26,859 bases of DNA from Mesostigma viride (GCA_009746045.1 RPFO01000170.1:1-26859); one strand, 5' to 3'. Positions 14,745 through 23,504 are shown, counted from the stretch's first letter. The notes: a model not told the origin generated them from the sequence alone. Numbers and translations are program-made.

Positions 14745-17700
14745 CTAGAATATCGGGAACTCGAGACCGTTGAGCGGCGACGTGCCGAATGGTATGGGTA
14801 CATTCACCTTCTGGTACACCGGGAACGCTTGGACGTTCTTCCCCGTCGCGCCTCCAGGGAGGTACGGACCGGTCACGGTGTCCGCGGGGATGGTGACGGT
14901 GTAAGATGTGGCCAAGACGGATGACACGAGGGCGGGGAGAAGGGGGAAGGGTACGTCTATCATCCATTTTCCGGCATGTTCGGTCGTGTTGGCGCGGCAA
15001 GACGCGGTCTGTTTGTACGTGCTGCTGCCCTCGTTTAGCGTGACGATCGTCCACTCGACGTCCGCGTTGAATACCGTCACCGAGAGTTCGGTGTCCTCCG
15101 GTAAGAGGTCGAACACCACGAGTTTATAGTCCGAGAAGCTCACTACCAGGTCGGAGAGCACGACGAGGGAAGGAATGACGGTCGAGTAGGCCGGGTTCGC
15201 GACCGTGAACCCTTTGGAATCCGTGAGCCACGACGCCGGATTCGTGATCGTCATTTGAAAGGTCGGAAACTTCGTGTGATCGCTGAGTCTTAGTTGGATC
15301 CATCGGAAGAAGCCGGCGCCGACGAACACGGTGAACGTCTTGTCTTCGATGCTCGAAACGACGCTCAGGTACTGGCCGACAATCTGCTTACGAGATCCGA
15401 ATCCGTCGGGTCGGTCACGAAAATGGTATTCGATAGGAACGTCTGGGCGGTCGGGAAACTCGTGATCGTCCTCCCTGTACCGCTGTCCAACAGCTGAATG
15501 TTGATGTAGAGTCCGGCCGGTTCGCCGTGCTCGCCCTCCTCGAACAACACGAACTCCGTGTACCTCGCGGTCATGGGGAACAGGGGTTTCGGGAACAGCG
15601 CCGTGGCGCTGCCGATCGCCGTATGGGTCACGACGATCGCCGTGTCGTGACCGTATACCTGCTCGGCGCCGTCGTCCGGGTACCGGAAGAGAGACGACGC
15701 GGTGCCGAAGACCACCGACCCGCTCTGGATCGTGCACCTCGTGAACGTCACGTCGACCGTCGCGTTGGGGTACGACGGCGTCCCACGATCGCGCGTGTGT
15801 ACGCGTAGTTCGTGGTCGGGAGGACCGAGCCGTCCGATCCGCGCACTTCCACGGTGACGGCTTGTGCTGCCACGTCCGCGAGGTTCGTCGGGAACCGCGC
15901 GCATTTGGTGAAGTTCATCTGCAGTCGGAACACCTCGTCCCCCGTCTTGGTCACGGTCAATGCCGGGTTCAGATTGGGATCGAATAGCAAGGCGGGAGTT
16001 GGGAAAGGATTGACCTGTACGCTGATCCCCTTGTCGTCTTTGATGCTTCCGTTGGACGTCAAAGCGAATCGGTAATGTCGAAGCATCGCGTTCGCGCCGT
16101 CGGGGTCGGTGGTCTCGCTGGAGATCCGCGTCGGGGTCACCGTGCAACTCCATGTCCCGTCTGGGTTTTCGGCGAGGTCCGTCAACGGGATCGCCGCCGG
16201 GACGACCCCGATGCCAAGCGCGAGCGGCTGGAGTAGCAAGTTCCTGACGCTGGACGGGATCGTGCTCGTCGACGACAACGTCAACAGCAGCTGGTTGCCC
16301 GGACCCGCGTACGCGAGTGTCGGCGCGATTACGACGATCTCCGTGGCAAGTCCCGCGACCGTGAGGGTCGTCGCGGTCTCCGCGGTGACGATAAAGAACG
16401 TGTAGTCGCCGGAGACCGTCAGGAATTCGGACCGGAGCGTGTACGCGAATCGGATCACGTCGGAAGCGAACGGGACGGTCGTCGCTCCGCTCGGATCTGA
16501 CGAGGACGTCGGCGGACTCACCGTGTAGACGGCGCTGACGGTCTTCGCGTCCTGCGAGAGAACCGTGCTCCCGGGTTTGTACGCGACCGATAACGTTTGT
16601 CCCTGGTCATTCGTCGCTCGGAACGACCGACACATGTTGAAGTTCTCCGTGATCGTCGCGCCGCCCGAGAGAGACGCTGGGTTAGGGAAAGTCGCGGTCA
16701 AACGGAAATCGTAGTTCGTGTCCGTCACCTTCTCGACGGTCGTCGAGGACGCGGCGAACCTCTCGATGACCGCGGAGGAACTCGGCGCGAATGAGATCTC
16801 CGTTCCGACGAACGGCGTCAGCGCCGAATATTGCGATACGACACCCGACGCGAGACTCGGGCGAAGGACCAGGCGGTTGGACGTCGCGCTGTATCCCCTC
16901 GGCGGCAAGCTGGCGATACCCAGTCGGGTGTCCAGGTGGAGAGTCTCGGTCCCCGCTCCCGACACGTACTTGAACATCGCGGTCACGTCCGTCCGTTGCT
17001 CGGAAGTGGCGCCGTGTTCCAGAACCGCTGTCAAACTCCAATCCGTGTCGCCGAACGTCAGGTACCCGTAACTGTTGGTCGCCGCGGGGGCGGGAGGAGT
17101 GAGCGTCGTGCCGTCCGTCATACGCATCTGGACCGTGACGGGGATCGTGTACGGGTACTGGTCCTTGTTCTGTTCGTACCTGTCGAAATCGAGCGCGAAC
17201 ACGAACTGTTTCTTCGGGACCGGGGACACGGTCATCGAGAGCGACGAATCCGGGGTTCGGGACGGGAACGTCTCGTTCTTGCGTCCGAACGCGTCCGTCA
17301 CCGTGCCTTGTCCCAGCCTTACCTCGAGCGCGGCGGGGTCTCCCTCGAGGACCGCGAACGTCACGACCGTCTCGGTCTTCGCGACGTTGGTCTCGATCGC
17401 GGTGATCCGGCTCCTCCACGACGCGTGGTTGAATTCCAGCAGCTCCTTAAAGGCGTCCGCGACGGGGGCGGTCGCCAGGGGTGGGAGTATGTCACCGCCA
17501 TCGCTACTTGTCCCGGCGCGTTCGAGACCGCCCGCATGGACGTCTGGAACTGTCCGAGCGGGGTGACGTCGCTGTTTAGCATGAACTCTCCTATGGACAT
17601 TGCAAGCGTCGCGCCCGACATGTCGCGGAACGTCTTCGCGGGGTCCGCCGCAGCGTGGAGGAGTCCGCCGTTCACGGTCGCCCGGATCCGGACGGGGTTG

Positions 17701-18708
17701 GCGGGCGGGGTGAACGTGACGTCGCCCTTCGTCTGCCACGTGGTCACGGTGAATATCGCGTAGTACGCGCCGTCCACGGGCGTGTCCAGGTGATTCTCTT
17801 TCAGCTCCGCGTTCAAGTAGAGAGTCGAGTTCCTTATGCTGGCGTCCGCGTACTCGTACTCGAACCAGAAGGCCTTGGTGAGTTTGTAGCCGTACTCGTT
17901 GGAGGTGGCCGTCGGGTCGTGCACTCCGATGAGCGCGGCGATGTCGGTCTCCTGCACGGCGCCGCCGAAGTCCACGCGGACGTCGACCTTCGAATGCGTC
18001 TCCTTGTCCGCGGACCCCGAGTAGCCGGACGCGGCGCGATCCGAGAACGTCACGCTCTTGATCTTGTCGGCCTCGAGGTTCGGCAGGATGAAGGAAGCGG
18101 ACGCCTCGGGAGGGATGTAAGGCACGTTGCCGGCCGTCGGGGTGGTCGTCCGGAAGAACAGGCTCCCTTGCGTGTATCCAGCCGCGTAGAAGGGAGACAC
18201 GTCGGCCGTCACCACGAAGAACGTGTCCGTCTGTCCCGACACGACGATTTCGGGGGGCGCCAGCGTGGTCGCGGGGATCACTCCCCGGTTCGCGTTCCGA
18301 TAGTGAAGTTCGTAGTATTGGTCTTTCAACTCGTCGTCCGCGTGCAAGTATCCCAGGGACATGGTGCACCGGAATTCGGCCTGGAGCGACGTCGCGAAGT
18401 CGGCGGGGGTGAAAACGGCGATCTCTCTGTGCGCGCTCGCGATGTCGGTTTCCGACAACGCCGCGGATATGACGCCCGCCGACGCCATCGCGAAAATGGT
18501 CCCCGCGTCGGGGATCTGCTTGACGCCTTCGTCCGCTGTCAAAGTGGTCTCCGCGGTGTCCTTGACCACGATGCGGAGAGAGGTCATCCGCCCGTCGTCG
18601 ATCGATCGCGAGCTCCGGACGGATCGGTCCGGGCACGTAGAATCGGAGAGGGTGCGACTCGCCCCCCAGGAGTTCCATGGCCATCTCTCTCGCGCGCGGT
18701 GTCGCCAT
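14745..18708 (-). CDS. Giant Ig-like repeat surface/fibre protein (about four frame breaks)
   Basis: Continuous beta-rich protein sequence covers about 3.96 kb, about 1,320 residues. It starts near MATPRAREMAMELLGGES (18708; ATGs at 18684 and 18678 are alternatives). The frame changes near 18600, 17480, 15785 and 15395. Repeating modules carry Ig-like cores such as DVRVDFGGAVQETDIAALIG, ETVVTFAVLEGDPAALEVRL, YDFRLTATFPNPASLSGGAT and FRLQMNFTKCARF. Family members of this type are long extracellular or virion fibres made of stacked Ig folds. No membrane anchor is seen at either end. The end, LNGLEFPIF with TAG at 14745-14747, is followed by the 406 aa protein of the same class. The breaks are isolated and composition is excellent on both sides, so one gene is more likely than five. 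Confidence 0.65.
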
Positions 18709-18755
18709 GGGGCGAACGCAAATAATAATAGTCGCATACAATAAACGCCCCCGTC
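18709..18755. promoter_or_regulatory. Short divergent promoter
   Basis: Only 47 bp separate the minus-strand giant protein start and the plus-strand ATG at 18756. It is A/T-rich (CAAATAATAATAGTCGCATACAA in two overlapping parts) within GC-rich surroundings and must serve both genes. Confidence 0.45.
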
Positions 18756-19478
18756 ATGAACGAGGGTCCCTCGGGGGACTTGCAGGCCGCCGTCAACATG
18801 CTGGCAATGGCGAAGGGCCATATCCGCGGCGGGACCGCGCCGAGTCGAACGACCGACGACGACCCGCACGCGCGGGACTTCGTGCGACCCCCGGCCAAGC
18901 GCGCGAGTACGGGATACGGCCAACCGGGACGGATACGGAAACTCGTCGAAAGACAGGTGAAGGCGTCCCTGGAACGCCAGGATCGCGCGAGGGTCGAGAA
19001 GGAGAAGGCGAAGTCGCCCGAGATGAGTTACAGGGACAGGAAAAACAAGTGGGCGGCGGAGGCGGAGAAGCAGGTCCGCCTGTGGCTGAAAGAACAACGG
19101 GTGCCGAAAGGCCAAACGGTCTTCATCCGACTGTCGCACCACAAGAACCGGTACGTGCTCAATATGAACAGAGACATGAATAGAGTCAACGCCCAGCTGC
19201 TACTATGGTTCAAGCGGCGCAAGATACGTGTCGGGCGCGGGCTGAGAGTGGAAGCCGCCTTCCGCGACCAAGTGAAAGGGAGAGACGGCGCGAAGGGGAA
19301 CGGCGTCGTGATCGTCCGGAAGCAGTTCCGAGTGCGCGACCCGCTCACGAGACTGAGAGAGTCCCAGCTCAGATTCCTCGCGATTCAGAAGAGAGAGGGA
19401 AACCTACCGAAGGAACCCGTGGAGCCGTATAACAAGAGCCGCGTCGACGCGCAGATGGGTTTCTGGAACACGCGGTGA
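18756..19478 (+). CDS. Basic hypothetical protein, 240 aa
   Basis: An intact gene starting MNEGPSGDLQAAVNMLAMAK at 18756. After a disordered N-terminus of about 85 residues comes a long basic helical stretch (VERQVKASLERQDRARVEKE). A compact part follows with LWLKEQRVPKGQTVFIRLSH and NAQLLLWFKRRKIRVGRGLR. Overall charge is strongly positive, which suggests nucleic-acid binding or virion packaging, but I recognise no family. It ends 10 bp from the end of the convergent gene at 19489-20019. The first ATG is the only one upstream of the conserved-looking part and sits just after the divergent promoter. Confidence 0.75.
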   Translation: MNEGPSGDLQAAVNMLAMAKGHIRGGTAPSRTTDDDPHARDFVRPPAKRASTGYGQPGRIRKLVERQVKASLERQDRARVEKEKAKSPEMSYRDRKNKWAAEAEKQVRLWLKEQRVPKGQTVFIRLSHHKNRYVLNMNRDMNRVNAQLLLWFKRRKIRVGRGLRVEAAFRDQVKGRDGAKGNGVVIVRKQFRVRDPLTRLRESQLRFLAIQKREGNLPKEPVEPYNKSRVDAQMGFWNTR

Positions 19479-19488
19479 TCGACCGCTG

Positions 19489-20019
19489 CTAACAGCTTGC
19501 GTTCCCGACCGTCGCCACCCGCAAAAGGCCGCACTTCCAGCTGTCCCCGTGGAGAACCGAGCTCGCGGCGGAACCGAACACTCCGTGGTTCGCGCCGAAC
19601 TCGTTCATTTTGTCCGCCAGGTGGGTGACGGGCGCCGATACGCGGTTCGGGAAAAGGCCGAACCCGCTCAACGCGTCGCTCGCCCACGAGACGGGGTTCA
19701 TGTTCGCGATGTACGCCTTGGACAATTCGTGCGCGACCGTCGCGGGGACGAACGCCTTGGACGAAACCGGAGTGTGGTTCGGGATGGGCGGGGACGCGGC
19801 CGGCTGTAGCGCTCGCGGCTGCACGGGCACGATGGATCCCGCGTGAGGACCCACGTCCACGAGAGGGGCGGACGGCTCTTCGGGGCGGGTGGCCGGATGC
19901 TCCCCGTTCTTGGACCTCGGATGCAACTGCGAGACCCTCGTGGCCTCGTAGTCCGCCCTCGCGACCACGACCACGAGGATCAGAACGACCAAGGCGGCGA
20001 ACGTTTTGTAGGTTTCCAT
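19489..20019 (-). CDS. Single-pass membrane (signal-anchored) protein, 176 aa
   Basis: The start METYKTFAALVVLILVVVVA at 20019 gives an N-terminal hydrophobic segment (residues 7-21) with a short cytoplasmic head. It is either a signal peptide ending at ARA or a signal anchor. The rest is Pro/Ala-rich to residue 85, then a compact region (NPVSWASDALSGFGLFPNRV, GANHGVFGSAASSVLHGDSW) ending in a Cys. An in-frame ATG at 20190 exists, but the extra 57 residues are Arg/Gln-rich and overlap the opposite gene. TATAAGG lies about 24 nt upstream of the chosen ATG (minus strand). It is likely a virion-membrane or envelope protein; no family is recognised. Confidence 0.7.
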   Translation of the reverse strand: METYKTFAALVVLILVVVVARADYEATRVSQLHPRSKNGEHPATRPEEPSAPLVDVGPHAGSIVPVQPRALQPAASPPIPNHTPVSSKAFVPATVAHELSKAYIANMNPVSWASDALSGFGLFPNRVSAPVTHLADKMNEFGANHGVFGSAASSVLHGDSWKCGLLRVATVGNASC

Positions 20020-20130
20020 CGCTCGGTCGATCGGTCGGTCGATATAAGGTAGAGGAGAGACATTTGTCGCAGCGTTATTTTCCTGTCGGACTACATAATA
20101 ACAGCGCGGTCGCTGCGGTCGAGCCTGTGG

Positions 20131-20607
20131 ATGGCCGCGTCCGAGCCCGAAGTGGTCCCCGCGACCCTGGCGGAACCCCGCAAGTCCCAACGGGAGAGGG
20201 CCGTCCAGGTGAAGCTTCGAGACGAACTGGGTTGCGAAATGGAGGTGCCTTGTCGCGCGGGAAAGATCGACCTATTGTGTCGCAAACGCAAGCTGATGAT
20301 CGAAGTCAAGGAGTGGAGCAGTTGGACGGCCGGGATCGGTCAACTGCTCGCGTACGGCGAGGATTTCGCCGGATTCAAAAAACGACTGCATCTATTCCGC
20401 GCCCCGTGGTCCCACAGCGTGTCCCCGAAGAGATTGCAGTTTATCGGTGACGTTTGCAAGAAGCGCGGTATACAATTGACGCTAGACGGTAGCATCGGGT
20501 TGCAAGACGCGACCGATCGGCCCTCGAGGACTCTGCGAGACAGGCTATCTAGACTACTCCATTGCAGATGTTTCGCGAATTCGGAACGTTTGTTTTATTC
20601 GCAATAA
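20131..20607 (+). CDS. PD-(D/E)XK family nuclease, 158 aa
   Basis: The gene starts MAASEPEVVPATLAEPRKSQ at 20131. The catalytic core is clear: Glu22 in the first helix (RERAVQVKLRDEL), then GKIDLL with Asp47, then LMIEVKEW with Glu58 and Lys60, then an amphipathic helix GIGQLLAYG with Gln71. This is the restriction-endonuclease-like fold used by repair, resolvase and mobile-element nucleases. The W-x(6)-GQLLxYG form resembles small nucleases encoded by giant viruses. It presumably cuts or processes DNA; the substrate is unknown. The stop codon TAA (20605-20607) overlaps an AATAAA, and only 6 bp separate it from the convergent DUF3179 gene. Confidence 0.8.
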   Translation: MAASEPEVVPATLAEPRKSQRERAVQVKLRDELGCEMEVPCRAGKIDLLCRKRKLMIEVKEWSSWTAGIGQLLAYGEDFAGFKKRLHLFRAPWSHSVSPKRLQFIGDVCKKRGIQLTLDGSIGLQDATDRPSRTLRDRLSRLLHCRCFANSERLFYSQ

Positions 20608-20608
20608 A
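20594..20608. terminator. Overlapping AATAAA signals for a convergent gene pair
   Basis: AATAAA at 20603-20608 overlaps the TAA stop of the nuclease gene. TTTATT at 20594-20599 is AATAAA on the minus strand, 15-20 nt beyond the stop of the DUF3179 gene and inside the nuclease coding sequence. The arrangement matches that at 13045-13073. Confidence 0.7.
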
Positions 20609-20613
20609 AGGAA

Positions 20614-21480
20614 TCAATATCCGATGCCTAACTTGATGTACCCGGGGTACACCGGCCTCTTAGACTTCGCCAACAGGTTTTTGAACGCGTTGATCGCGAA
20701 GTAGAACAAAAAGAGGGGGTTTTCCTTCTGAAAGAGTTCCGTCACCGTCTGGACGCTTTCGGGGATGCCGACGACGAAATCCTTCATCTGGTTCAGATCC
20801 ACACGGCCCCACGTCTTCGGGTCCGTCTTATCCGTCTCCGGCATCGGGGGGAACACGCCCGCGGGGACGTCCTTGCTTCCGTAGTACCCCGCGTAGTCGG
20901 ACGTCTCGTACCGGAACGGGTCGAGGTCTCCCGCCCCTCCGTGGACGTACACGAAGTCCCCGTGAAACCCGTGCAGGTCTCGCACTCGGACGCCGGGCAG
21001 CGAAACGCTGTGGACGAACCGGAACCTGGCGAGGATCGTCGGGATGCGCGGGACGACCCCTGTGTCCTTGGGTCCTCGGATGTACGTCCCCGGGATCTGG
21101 GACAAAAGCGACCCGTCCGCGTAATCGTACAACACCAAGTTCCCGTTGAATAGGAGCCCGCTGTTTCCCAAGAGGACGGGGAACGTGACGGCCGAGCCGG
21201 TCCGCGGACAGTACGTCACGCTGTTCCCGAACAGGTGGACGATCTCGTACTTCTCGATCAGCGACAGGGGCACGACGACCATGTTCTCCCCCATGACCAC
21301 GCACACCACCATCGAGTCCGGAGTCAGGTACCCCGGCTCGTCCTTGGACAAGATCGGTTCGGCCAGCGGCTTCGTGCGGTCGAGATCCACCGCGTGGGGC
21401 GGTTGTCCTCGCGCCCCGACGAGACGACGGCGGATGCTCCCCGTGTCGATCGCCATGTGACGCGCGGCGGCGTTTACCAT
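20614..21480 (-). CDS. DUF3179-like protein, 288 aa
   Basis: The start is ATG at 21480, which overlaps the stop codon of the upstream gene (TAATG). Residues 53-140 match the DUF3179 signature: a VVxVxxxxxxVVVPLSLIEK strand, YEIVH, then VTYCPRTGSAVTF (residues 88-100), then GLLFNGNLVLYDYADGSLLS and Q. In the family the motif is usually YCPLCGS; here the second Cys is Thr94, so a Cys-pair function is lost. The function of DUF3179 is not established, and it is known mainly from bacteria and archaea. The C-terminal 150 residues (GFHGDFVYVHGG; hydrophobic LFLFYFAINAFKNLL at 256-270) are outside the motif. Presence in a virus-like context suggests capture from a prokaryote or host. Confidence 0.75.
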   Translation of the reverse strand: MVNAAARHMAIDTGSIRRRLVGARGQPPHAVDLDRTKPLAEPILSKDEPGYLTPDSMVVCVVMGENMVVVPLSLIEKYEIVHLFGNSVTYCPRTGSAVTFPVLLGNSGLLFNGNLVLYDYADGSLLSQIPGTYIRGPKDTGVVPRIPTILARFRFVHSVSLPGVRVRDLHGFHGDFVYVHGGAGDLDPFRYETSDYAGYYGSKDVPAGVFPPMPETDKTDPKTWGRVDLNQMKDFVVGIPESVQTVTELFQKENPLFLFYFAINAFKNLLAKSKRPVYPGYIKLGIGY

Positions 21481-21755
21481 TACCTTCGAAATGTTTCCTT
21501 CTCCGGCGCGCACCCGCTCGCCCGCTTCACGAATTCGAGGAACATCGGGAAGTCTGCGTGTCGTAGCAACGGGTAGCCGTACTCCTTGCACTGTTCCAAG
21601 AGGGTGATGTACAAGTTCATGATCTCGTCGCTGTACGTGCTCTCGAAGGACCCGGGACAGTACCGTTCCGCCATGGTATCGTGATCGTCTCGAGCGGCCG
21701 CGACCTCGCCGTTCGCCGTCGTGACGCGATACGCGCCGGTCGCCGGATGTCTCAT
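21480..21755 (-). CDS. Hypothetical protein, 91 aa
   Basis: A small intact gene from MRHPATGAYRVTTANGEVAA (21755) to TAA overlapping the next ATG by one base. The second half (EIMNLYITLLEQCKEYGYPL, FPMFLEFVKRASGC) looks like a compact helical domain. ATATAA lies 2-7 nt upstream of the ATG on the minus strand. No family is recognised. The TAATG junction with the DUF3179 gene and the 32 bp gap to the upstream 2-TM gene support real, co-transcribed genes. Confidence 0.65.
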   Translation of the reverse strand: MRHPATGAYRVTTANGEVAAARDDHDTMAERYCPGSFESTYSDEIMNLYITLLEQCKEYGYPLLRHADFPMFLEFVKRASGCAPEKETFRR

Positions 21756-21787
21756 GTTATATGATTATCGGGCCATAATTTGCGCTC

Positions 21788-21991
21788 TCACCGGAACGCG
21801 CCGGAGGCCATGCCCGGGAGGTAGAGCGCGGCGAGGACCGCGACGAGCCAGAAAGGCGCGATCGTCTGCCGCGCGCCGGTCCCGAACGCCAACGGCCGAC
21901 CGTTCTCGTCGAACATGCACCTCGGACGGAAAAACAGCAGCACGTACGCCGCGGACGAGAAGAGGAGGATGTCGCGGATGGGTCGTTGCAT
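21788..21991 (-). CDS. Small two-TM membrane protein, 67 aa
   Basis: The start is MQRPIRDILLFSSAAYVLLF at 21991. Two hydrophobic helices (about residues 8-21 and 45-60, APFWLVAVLAALYLPG) flank a loop FRPRCMFDENGRPLAFGTG. The pattern FRPxxxFDxNGxxxxFGxG followed by a Pro-containing helix is one I associate with small conserved membrane proteins of large algal DNA viruses. I cannot name a specific ortholog. It probably sits in the inner virion membrane or host membranes. It is short and intact, with 29 bp separating it from the SLATT-like gene. Confidence 0.65.
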   Translation of the reverse strand: MQRPIRDILLFSSAAYVLLFFRPRCMFDENGRPLAFGTGARQTIAPFWLVAVLAALYLPGMASGAFR

Positions 21992-22020
21992 GTCTCACCG
22001 GCGCGATCGTACACGATATA

Positions 22021-22761
22021 CTACGTACGAACATTGTTTTCGTCGCGCGCGTCGACGCTCATCTCGCTCATATTCCGGCGGATGCGTCCCGTGTGACTGT
22101 CCTGCACGTACGCCGGAAGTGCGGGACTCTCCGAGATCAGGTGGTCGATGTTGATCCGGGTCAGCTGGACGAACTCGTACGCGTTCGCGCGCTTGGACCG
22201 CGGTTTGGACAGTTCCGCGTCGATCTCGCGGTACAGAGCGGAGAACTTGTGGGCCGTTTGCTTGTGCTTCTCGCTCCTTGCGCGAACCAAAAAGTTTTGC
22301 ACGCCCGTCAGCGCTGACACCACCACGCTGATGACCCCGAGCGCCAACGTGACGGATTCGTCCTGATCGCACGGCCCGCTGCCCGCCTTGCTGAAGGCGG
22401 TCGCGCCCCCCGCGGCCGAGAGGAGGATCGCCGGGATGCCGAGAAGCTGGGAGAACAGCCCCGCTCGATCGGCCGCGGCCATGTGCATGTTGCGAAGACC
22501 GACCGCCTTCTGTCCCCAGCGATAGATCAGGTGCTCGATGTCGGGCGTCCACTCCGCCCCGATCTCCCCCTCCCCGCTGTCTTCCGGCGAGGAATCGTCT
22601 TCGCGGACCACGTACGTGTAGATGTTGATGTTGGACGGATGCTCCAAGGGCCTTCGGGCGTCGCCGTCGACGCTCGATGTCGACCCCGCCATTTGTCCCG
22701 TCCCGATGAAGATGGGATGCACGGGAGGCATCGCGCGGGCTTCGGTCACTTCCGTGTGCAT
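22021..22761 (-). CDS. SLATT-like two-TM protein, 246 aa
   Basis: The start is MHTEVTEARAMPPVHPIFIG at 22761 (a second Met at residue 11 is possible). An 85-residue acidic N-terminus precedes the SLATT-like core. That core has a basic helix ending HMAAADRAGLF, TM1 at about 102-124 (QLLGIPAILLSAAGGATAF), TM2 at about 137-158 (TLALGVISVVVSALTGVQNF), and then the typical RSEKHKQTAHKFSALYREID helix. The order helix, TM, TM, H-x2-A-x3-Y-x2-L-x-REI fits the SLATT superfamily. In bacteria these are predicted pore-forming effectors of nucleotide-signalled immunity (CBASS and SLOG systems); homologues also occur in eukaryotes and viruses. No cyclase or SLOG partner is in the window. The role here is unknown, perhaps membrane-perturbing or anti-host. 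Confidence 0.7.
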   Translation of the reverse strand: MHTEVTEARAMPPVHPIFIGTGQMAGSTSSVDGDARRPLEHPSNINIYTYVVREDDSSPEDSGEGEIGAEWTPDIEHLIYRWGQKAVGLRNMHMAAADRAGLFSQLLGIPAILLSAAGGATAFSKAGSGPCDQDESVTLALGVISVVVSALTGVQNFLVRARSEKHKQTAHKFSALYREIDAELSKPRSKRANAYEFVQLTRINIDHLISESPALPAYVQDSHTGRIRRNMSEMSVDARDENNVRT

Positions 22762-22816
22762 GGCGATACGAGGGCGGGCGATCGTCCCGTTCCGTTACCA
22801 TGAGCGTCAGAAATGT

Positions 22817-23381
22817 TTACGACTCGTCGACGACCGCGGCCTTTTTGTACGCGGTGTCGGGCGTGTCGACTTCGAGTCGCGCGGCCGCGAAGAGGAGGTC
22901 GGACAGCCGGTTCAGGAAAGACACCGCCACGATCTCCACGCCCCTCTCTCGCGATCGCCGCCACGCGTCGTTCGGCCCTTCGCGCGACGGTCCGACACAC
23001 GTGGAAACGCGACGCGGACTCCCCGTTACCACCCGGGAGCACGAAGTTGGTCAGCGGCGGCGTGCGAGCGTCCGCGCCGTCGATCCACTCTTCCATCCGA
23101 CGGATCACGTCCTCGAACATGCGGAGACGACATCGCGCGTCGCGCCGGGCATCGCACGGAGTGGACAGGGCGGAACCGACATCGAGCAGTCGGGCCTGGA
23201 TATCCGGGATGACGTCATCCTTCAACGCGGCGTCCTTACAAGTCTGGCGCGCGAGGCCCAGAAACGAGTTGGCCTCGTCGACGGCTCCCAGCGCCTCGAA
23301 GATCTCCTCCGACTTGTGCAGGTCGCCCGGGCCGTTGATCCGACTCCGGCCCTCGTCCCCTCGGCGCGTGTACAGCTTCAT
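22817..23381 (-). CDS. Cob(I)alamin adenosyltransferase, PduO type (one frame break)
   Basis: The start MKLYTRRGDEGRS at 23381 matches the PduO-type ATR opening (family YTxxGDxGxT). It is followed by FEALGAVDEANSFLGLAR (29-45), LLDVGSAL (65-72), RMEEWIDG (95-102), FVLPGG (113-118) and HVCRTVARRAERR (127-139). The last contains the RTVxRRAER helix that lines the ATP/cobalamin site. The frame changes in GCGAGAGAGGGG at about 22940-22952 (+1), after which SFLNRLSDLLFAAARLE gives the expected C-terminus. Joined length, about 187 residues, equals the family norm. The enzyme transfers adenosyl from ATP to Co(I) to make coenzyme B12. TATA lies 6-9 nt upstream of the ATG. It could support a B12-dependent enzyme such as class II ribonucleotide reductase, none of which is seen here. 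Confidence 0.85.
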
Positions 23382-23504
23382 GGCGGTATAGATACAAGAG
23401 GCCTCGCTTTTCTCTCCCCCGCGACCGCACCCGTCGCTCGCGAACGACCGTCGAATCCACCGAGAGGACGCGTCGGACGTCCTGAGAGGGACCGGACATC
23501 CGGG
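23382..23504. promoter_or_regulatory. Divergent promoter between adenosyltransferase and primase
   Basis: 123 bp between the minus-strand ATG at 23381 and the plus-strand ATG at 23505. GGTATAGATACAAGAGG (23385-23401) supplies a TATA-like box next to the minus-strand start. Nothing comparable is seen close to the primase start. Confidence 0.4.

Noticed and set aside
12689-22952. Programmed ribosomal frameshifting at GAGAGAGGG (12692 and 22945)
   Set aside because: Both genes change frame in this tract, but in opposite directions, and no slippery heptamer plus stem was evident; indels are simpler.
22800-23504. N-terminal extension of the primase frame back to 22800
   Set aside because: This part is antisense to the adenosyltransferase and has shadow composition; the Met at 23505 begins the natural sequence.
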